A stretch of DNA of 19,670 bases, from contig CAUZIY010000045.1 in the NCBI GenBank assembly GCA_963579995.1, positions 1-19,670 on the forward strand. Direction: 5' to 3'. This document shows, piece by piece, positions 15,298 to 19,670 of the stretch (position 1 is the first letter of the stretch; each line of letters starts with the position of its first letter). Source of the DNA: UBA6626 sp963579995. Lineage in GTDB: Bacteria > Planctomycetota > Phycisphaerae > Phycisphaerales > Phycisphaeraceae. Both the position numbers and the translations under genes were made by a program. The notes beneath the pieces were generated by a model that did not search any database, was not told the origin of the DNA, and was given only the letters and a program-made list of their open reading frames with translations.

Positions 15298-16140
15298 ATG
15301 GATCAACATGAAACCCACTGGATCATTCCCGGCTACGACAACCAGCCTATCTATGGCAATACACACCTACCCAAGACTTCAACACGCGGTGTCCTGCTGA
15401 TCTGCCACGGCTTTAAGGGGTACAAGGACTACGGGTTTTTCCCCCATCTGGCTGAATTTGCAGCGCAGAGGGGGCTTGTGACACACCGATTCAACTTCAG
15501 CCACAGTGGCATGACCAATCAGCTCGATACCTTCGAACGGCCCGATCTATTCGAGATCGACACTTGGAGAAAGCAGATCCATGACCTGGAACAAGTTGCC
15601 ACCGCTGTGCAGACCGAAAAGCTTGCTGGCGGGAAAAACACTCTACCTGTCACCTGGTTCGGCCACAGCCGTGGTGGCGTTACTGTCCTGCTCGCTGCTT
15701 CACAATCGTTGTCATGCCAACCTTCCCGTGTGATCTCTGCCGCCGCACCACACACCACTTGTCACTTAGATGAGTCGCTGCGACATCAGCTACTTGCTGA
15801 TGGTTTCATTGAGTCACCTTCTTCACGCACCCGCCAGGTGCTCCGTATTGCTCGATGCTGGTTGGAAGAAATTGAGTCTGATCCGCAAGCCTGCGACCCC
15901 TGTCTCGCCATAAAAAAACTAACCTGCCCCACCTTATTGATTCACGGCGAAACAGATCAAACAGTATCACTTGCATCCGCACAGGCTTTGGAGCAAGCTG
16001 CCGAGGGTCGAGCCCAACTGGTTACCATTCCCAATGCTTCTCATACATTTAATGCACAAAACCCATTAGACAAAGATTGCATCCCGCCAGCCACGCAACA
16101 AATGATGAAAAACGTCATTAATTTTTCGCTAAGCATTTAG
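15298..16140 (+). CDS. Alpha/beta-hydrolase (S33/dienelactone-hydrolase-like esterase)
   Basis: 280 aa, no signal peptide, probably cytoplasmic. LLICHGFKGYKDYG (33-46) gives the oxyanion-hole region; GHSRGG (122-127) is the nucleophile elbow with Ser124; HGETDQTV (216-223) carries the acid Asp220; NASHTF (246-251) carries the catalytic His249. The complete triad suggests an active serine hydrolase on an ester, amide or peptide substrate that cannot be named. The HGFKGYKDYGFFP opening is shared by bacterial alpha/beta hydrolases annotated as S33 aminopeptidase-like. The ATG at 15298 has no Shine-Dalgarno. The gene is divergent from the membrane protein and convergent with the downstream lipoprotein, 90 bp away. 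Confidence 0.9.
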   Translation: MDQHETHWIIPGYDNQPIYGNTHLPKTSTRGVLLICHGFKGYKDYGFFPHLAEFAAQRGLVTHRFNFSHSGMTNQLDTFERPDLFEIDTWRKQIHDLEQVATAVQTEKLAGGKNTLPVTWFGHSRGGVTVLLAASQSLSCQPSRVISAAAPHTTCHLDESLRHQLLADGFIESPSSRTRQVLRIARCWLEEIESDPQACDPCLAIKKLTCPTLLIHGETDQTVSLASAQALEQAAEGRAQLVTIPNASHTFNAQNPLDKDCIPPATQQMMKNVINFSLSI

Positions 16141-16230
16141 TGAATGAAAAATCGGATTTCAAACCACCTATCCTAAATATTGGCTGCCGGGAAGAAAACT
16201 CTTCACCAAAAGGGTTTCGGCATGAAGCAG

Positions 16231-17634
16231 TCAACGGCGGACCGTCCCCAAATCAATAACCACGCGACCTGGCTGGTAGTAATCAACGTTCAACCGATCA
16301 CGGTCAATAAACGTAAATACGAGGAAATTAAATTGAAGCCGGTTGGCAAGCTTGATATCACCATCACCCGGACCCGCGTAACGTGAATTTTTATGTTTCT
16401 GGGCATGGAAATGATAGTGCGCAACCGCTTGGTAGAGATGTTCTATCATTTCCTGGGGAGGAATAAACTTGCGATCATGCTGGCGATACATGGGTTCGTA
16501 CCCTTTTACCGCTGGTCGCCCGTCAACCACACTTACAACGCCTCCATATTCCGTACCGATATCTTGATGGTCAGCGTCCGCCTGTCGAAAGATCTCAGCA
16601 ACAACTCGACGGTCATGCATCGCGGACAAAAGCCAGTCAATAGCAATCAGATCAGCCCAACACATCGATTGACGCCAGTGACTGAAACGCTGGGGCCAGC
16701 GTTCCATTTGTCCATCATAGGTTGGTCCCGCCATAAAGCTTGACCCATTATGAATCGTCGCATCGATTTGTTCCACGAGTATCTTGCGGCCAAGTGCCAA
16801 TTGATCAGTTGAAAGGGTGGCGAGAACCGGCAAATGACGTAGGGCCAAACCCTGACGTTGCTCTGGTTGCAACCGGCGTACAATATCAACAGATGACCGC
16901 CAAAAGGACTGACGTTGGGGATCACGGATATACAACAACCAAAGTAATTCTTCCCGATTGCTAGGCAGCAAATGCAGGGACGCCGCAGCCTTCAGGTCTG
17001 TTACCAGCGGATCAGTGTCCGGCGCATTCATCAATCGCCCTATCAATGATTCATGAGCAACCAATCGAAACAGCAACTCCCAAGCTGCGATTCGATCTTT
17101 CGTGGAAGTGACGCTGTCCTGTATGCAGAAAATATCAAAAATGACATCTTCGACCGTTCTCCCGGGATTGAGCTGCGTAATAACGCGCCGTTCGGTTCGA
17201 TCCTTATCTGCAACGCCATGCACATATTGCGCATAGTTTTGTACCGCGATTGGGGTGAGTTCCCTCCACTTGCGATCTATTGCCAGATTGAAGATATGGT
17301 TAATTGTTTTAACATCGCGCAGCAAGTTGAAGCGGTGCAACAGTGATCGCCGAAACGCTTGTTCGTCATGGACAACCAGTTGGTCTACGGCATAACAACG
17401 TTGCCATGCCGGATAGCGTGGCATCCACAGAATTTTCTCAAGTGCGGCAATCCGTTTCGGATCCTGGGGGAATTGGGATTCTGCCTGAATTGCTGCCGCA
17501 CGACGCTTATTATAACCAGCTTGGTGATCGGTCATTACAGCGATGGGATCGCCCAACTCTCCCGCTACACATCCACCAAGCAGACCAACGCACGCCGCAA
17601 TAAAAGTAATTCGTTGCATTACCACCGGTCCCAT
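16231..17634 (-). CDS. Putative lipoprotein of unknown function
   Basis: 467 aa from ATG 17634. That start is favoured because GAGG lies 8 bases upstream; an ATG at 17619 (MQRITFIAA) would also give a full signal peptide but has no spaced ribosome site. The hydrophobic ITFIAACVGLL leads into the lipobox LGGC, so the mature protein should be lipid-anchored. The rest is largely helical, rich in Arg, Gln, Trp and Leu (for example PAWQRCYAVDQLVVHDEQAF), compatible with a HEAT/TPR-like helical repeat, but no family is recognised. The C-terminal 100 residues are more beta-rich and end FTFIDRDRLNVDYY. The frame continues upstream without a stop into a CBM9-like fragment. The ORF on the opposite strand at 16180-16386 overlaps its end and is judged a shadow. 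Confidence 0.65.
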   Translation of the reverse strand: MGPVVMQRITFIAACVGLLGGCVAGELGDPIAVMTDHQAGYNKRRAAAIQAESQFPQDPKRIAALEKILWMPRYPAWQRCYAVDQLVVHDEQAFRRSLLHRFNLLRDVKTINHIFNLAIDRKWRELTPIAVQNYAQYVHGVADKDRTERRVITQLNPGRTVEDVIFDIFCIQDSVTSTKDRIAAWELLFRLVAHESLIGRLMNAPDTDPLVTDLKAAASLHLLPSNREELLWLLYIRDPQRQSFWRSSVDIVRRLQPEQRQGLALRHLPVLATLSTDQLALGRKILVEQIDATIHNGSSFMAGPTYDGQMERWPQRFSHWRQSMCWADLIAIDWLLSAMHDRRVVAEIFRQADADHQDIGTEYGGVVSVVDGRPAVKGYEPMYRQHDRKFIPPQEMIEHLYQAVAHYHFHAQKHKNSRYAGPGDGDIKLANRLQFNFLVFTFIDRDRLNVDYYQPGRVVIDLGTVRR

Positions 17635-17772
17635 GTTGGCGGCCTCATGCCACGCCGCTTCATCCATCCGGCCGTCCAGCATGATCGGGGTGGATGCACG
17701 TAGGATGTCATAGGTTGGCTGCCGAAACCTGGCCGTCTTTCCGGGTTTGGGGCGAGCGGCAGGGGCTCGAAC
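17635..17772 (-). pseudogene. CBM9-like domain start, truncated, in frame with the lipoprotein
   Basis: Between the stop at 17773-17775 and the lipoprotein start, the same minus-strand frame reads RQPTYDILRASTP then IMLDGRMDEAAWHEAANMG. Known: family 9 carbohydrate-binding-like domains of planctomycetes open with 'Y...RA..P..iDG.lDE.aW..A'. Only this first strand pair is present; the next residues are the lipoprotein signal peptide, so the domain is cut after about 20 recognisable residues. No start codon with a ribosome site precedes it. I read it as a gene remnant at a rearrangement junction. It supplies the GAGG upstream of the lipoprotein ATG. Chance similarity cannot be excluded. Confidence 0.5.
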
Positions 17773-17919
17773 TCAGGCGAGCGCCGACAGGCTCTCTCCC
17801 ACTACGGTCTTACCGACCAGCAGTTCGTAGGCTTCGACGTACTTCGACCACCCTGCGACAACAAACCACAGGCAGCAGCAAGTGATCAGGATGTTTTGCG
17901 TTCTGTGAACCATTCGCAC
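17773..17919 (-). CDS. Small membrane ORF, possible truncated DoxX/MauE-like N-terminus
   Basis: 48 aa from GTG 17919 (or 46 aa from ATG 17913), with GGAGGG 5 bases before the GTG. It reads as a short basic start, one hydrophobic segment ILITCCCLWFVVAG, then WSKYVEAYELLVGKTVVGE. A 'FxxAGxxK' exit from the first helix is seen in DoxX/MauE-type membrane proteins, which would continue with three more helices; here a TGA stops it after one. Either it is a real small membrane protein or the 5' remnant of a larger gene. The good ribosome site argues it was once translated. Its neighbours on both sides look broken, which favours a remnant. Confidence 0.35.
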   Translation of the reverse strand: MRMVHRTQNILITCCCLWFVVAGWSKYVEAYELLVGKTVVGESLSALA

Positions 17920-18019
17920 ACTATCCCTCCGAAAGCTCAGCCCTGGCAATCACCCAATCAACGCCCCGGTTCTCTCATTGTCAACACGTCGGCCGTCTCT
18001 TCGACAATGGCACTCGGAT

Positions 18020-18500
18020 TCAGGCACCTTCTTCGGGCGTCGACGGAGTCCATTCAAATTGGTAGTCATCACCCAGTTGCTGACGTGTCAGATTGACGAT
18101 TTCCTGTGTGTGCCCGCCGAAGTGCGGAATCGAATCGAAGATGGCCCCAAGCGCCGTCAACTGAAAGCCCTGGATCCGCAGTGGACGCAAAAGACCGTCT
18201 GCCGTGATCGCGTTGAGTGCCTCACGGGACGCGTCGACCGTCCGATCCAGCAGGCCCAGCAACTCGTCTCGAGAAACCGGACCTCGCTCGGCAAATTCCC
18301 TGCCCCGCTCCCGGGTATCGGTCTCGCCCCCCACGCCTGACACAATCCACTGGCGAAGGTTGCCCGCCAGGTGGAGAACCAGGTTGCCGATACTGTTCAT
18401 CGGACAGCTGATCAACACAGTGCCGGATCTTCCCGACACTGGCCTCAAGCCGCCTGTCGGTTTCGGTGGCAATGGCTGTAGCGAGTTCGTTGGCGTTCAT
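18020..18500 (-). pseudogene. DinB/DUF1572-like protein with a frame-breaking deletion
   Basis: Two pieces in different frames. Piece 1, from ATG 18500: MNANELATAIATETDRRLE to KIRHCVDQLSDEQ. Piece 2, from about 18400: MNSIGNLVLHLAGNLRQWIV, then VGGETDTRERGREFAERGP and PHFGGHTQEIVNLTRQQLG, ending at 18020. Known: DinB/DUF1572 relatives have 'DEQ.WWRP.....NSIGNL.LHL.GN.RQW', so a short segment around WWRP is missing. The two pieces meet at ATGAACAG (18393-18400), which can be read both as the end of DEQ and as the start of MNS, as expected for a deletion between two copies of a short repeat. The fold is a four-helix bundle, often metal-binding, with varied thiol-linked or unknown roles. As written it is not translatable as one chain. 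Confidence 0.7.
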
Positions 18501-18564
18501 GAGCTGTCGTCATAAGACAAGTCGAAAGCAACCACCCACTCGACGTGGAATAAACCGCCTATGA

Positions 18565-19116
18565 CTAATTTGGATAACAGTAGGTATGCTTCTTGCCCTG
18601 ATCCCTACATTTATCACGTGCTGCCTTCTTCGTCAGAAGGTATTCCTTCATATCACCAGACTTTTCAAACCATTCATCAAGGTTATCCGGCGTCGCAAGT
18701 AGTTCATGTGCTGTCGGATCGATCGGATTGATCCAACCCGGCGTACCTTCAGGCACATCAGATAAACCCTGTGAACGCATTGTTTCCAAGGACTTCTTGA
18801 CCTCCGGGGGATAGGTCGTCAACCAAGCAACAAACCTCTCATCCTCGTTACATTCACCACAAGAAAACACCATGGCGTGCACACCTGCCGGTTCACCATT
18901 GAAATCACCAGACTCTGTTTCCACAGGTGGGAACACATCGGGCGCCTGAGGGAAGAGCGCTCCCGTATTTAAATCATAAAACCATCGCTGTTCCGGCCCT
19001 CTCGTTTCTCCTTTACCGCCACCAAAGATCAAAAATGACAGCGCCCCAACAAACATCACAATAGCGATGACCGTGACCAATGCCGAGTTCTTGTTGGCCC
19101 ATTCGCGTATGTTCAT
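18565..19116 (-). CDS. TM-anchored small envelope protein with CGxC motif (paralogue 1)
   Basis: 183 aa. Residues 11-31 form one membrane helix (SALVTVIAIVMFVGALSFLIF) after a short cytoplasmic start, so the rest probably faces the periplasm. Then WFYDLNTGALFPQAPDVFPP, VFSCGECNEDERFVAWL with Cys86 and Cys89 (CGEC), and a tail with Cys170 and Cys180, ending CYPN. No named family is recognised; I associate this 'DLNTG...PP...CG.C' layout with planctomycete hypothetical proteins. The Cys pairs could bind a metal or form disulfides. AAAGGGG about 8 bases upstream supports ATG 19116. A related gene lies directly upstream (169 bp), so they are a tandem pair. Confidence 0.65.
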   Translation of the reverse strand: MNIREWANKNSALVTVIAIVMFVGALSFLIFGGGKGETRGPEQRWFYDLNTGALFPQAPDVFPPVETESGDFNGEPAGVHAMVFSCGECNEDERFVAWLTTYPPEVKKSLETMRSQGLSDVPEGTPGWINPIDPTAHELLATPDNLDEWFEKSGDMKEYLLTKKAARDKCRDQGKKHTYCYPN

Positions 19117-19285
19117 ATCTAAACCCCTTTCGTTGTAGTCCGTGTGGTTTTCAATATTGGCAGTGCCGCCAAGCTCCCATCCACCAGCACGATGTAAACC
19201 CTACTCGCTAAGACGTTAACAATCAACATGTGACCAGAGTATTGCCCCGTCTCAAACCAACTTGTTGTCGGCTCAATTATTGCTC

Positions 19286-19670
19286 TTAATCAGGCTCGCA
19301 TATTGTCGGTGGCTCGTCCTCCCCGCAGAACGACATGAGTTCACTCCTGATCTCTAAACCCCAAATGCTGGTGTGACCAAACCACTCGATTGGATCATCA
19401 AAACTGACCTGTAATCCACGACCTTGCTCCAACATCTTACCTCGACTGTACGCAACGTACGGTTCGTGACCCCGCTCAATCACCTCAGCCATAATTCTTT
19501 CCATCTCTGGCTTGGCGGTCTCCGTATACCGCTCAAGCCAAGCAACCTGCCGCTCGGATTCATCCTCACAGGATCCACACGATACGACAACCGCTTTTAC
19601 AGCCTGCGACCCTGATGAACGCTTATAAGGTGGCACAATCTTGAAGTCATCTGTAAACACTTCCCCACTA
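19286..19670 (-). CDS. Paralogue 2 of the CGxC envelope protein, 5' end outside the window
   Basis: The frame is open from the right edge to TGA at 19286-19288, giving about 128 residues. It aligns with the neighbour: SGEVFTDDFKIVPP matches TGALFPQAPDVFPP with no gap, then VVVSCGSCEDESERQVAWLERY matches VFSCGECNEDERFVAWLTTY. Both end in two cysteines 8-9 residues apart followed by x-P-acid or Asn (CEPD here, CYPN there). The signal or membrane helix expected at its N-terminus lies beyond the window. A GTG at 19660 falls inside the conserved core and is unlikely to be the true start. Function unknown, presumably like its paralogue. Confidence 0.65.
   Translation of the reverse strand, partial: SGEVFTDDFKIVPPYKRSSGSQAVKAVVVSCGSCEDESERQVAWLERYTETAKPEMERIMAEVIERGHEPYVAYSRGKMLEQGRGLQVSFDDPIEWFGHTSIWGLEIRSELMSFCGEDEPPTICEPD

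Noticed and set aside
16180..16386. 68-codon plus-strand ORF after the hydrolase
   Set aside because: Most of it is antisense to the lipoprotein C-terminus, with no ribosome site or family resemblance.
17734..17775. tRNA-like 3' end on the minus strand (GTTCGAGCC ... CCA)
   Set aside because: The T-stem pairs only 3 of 5 bases and no matching 5' acceptor strand or anticodon arm exists upstream.

Overview
The window reads as ordinary chromosome of a Gram-negative-type bacterium, most likely a planctomycete of the Phycisphaerae or a close relative. This rests on family flavour and is an inference: an exported S55 (SpoIVB-like) protein next to a beta-propeller protein, a CBM9-like start, several Sec and lipoprotein signal peptides, a small TM-anchored 'DLNTG...PP...SCGxC' protein family, and weak or absent Shine-Dalgarno sites. 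No rRNA, tRNA, CRISPR array, insertion sequence or phage gene was found.

Left part (1-6400): the first 37 codons of RNase III (rnc) leave the left edge on the minus strand. Rightwards on the plus strand come an exported S55 peptidase-like protein and an exported beta-propeller protein, 48 bp apart and probably one operon. Next is a 48-codon bL34 gene (rpmH), then enolase (eno).

Middle (6400-12630): on the minus strand a DinG-type helicase is followed 4 bp later by a thioredoxin-type arsenate reductase gene (arsC-like) broken by two compensating frameshifts, then by an unknown lipoprotein. Divergent from dinG is the ribosomal cluster rplK-rplA-rplJ-rplL (uL11, uL1, uL10, bL12). It has a leader rich in inverted repeats and lacks the usual secE-nusG before it and rpoB-rpoC after it.

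Right part (12700-19670): a minus-strand group holds a LPG-synthase-TM/flippase-like membrane protein, a Gfo/Idh/MocA oxidoreductase and a GNAT acetyltransferase. An alpha/beta hydrolase runs divergently from it. Beyond that lies a lipoprotein of unknown function. Upstream of it is a patch of fragments (17.63-18.5 kb): a CBM9-like stub in frame with the lipoprotein, a short membrane ORF, and a DinB/DUF1572-like gene with a frame-breaking deletion scar. The window ends in two tandem paralogues of a small envelope protein with CGxC and C-terminal Cys pairs; the second runs off the right edge.

I found no convincing new multi-gene system. The most notable items are the reversed order of the Ser and His motifs in the S55 protein, the Ser replacing the first Fe-S ligand Cys in DinG, the broken genes with identifiable lesions, the structured rplK leader, and the paired CGxC proteins.
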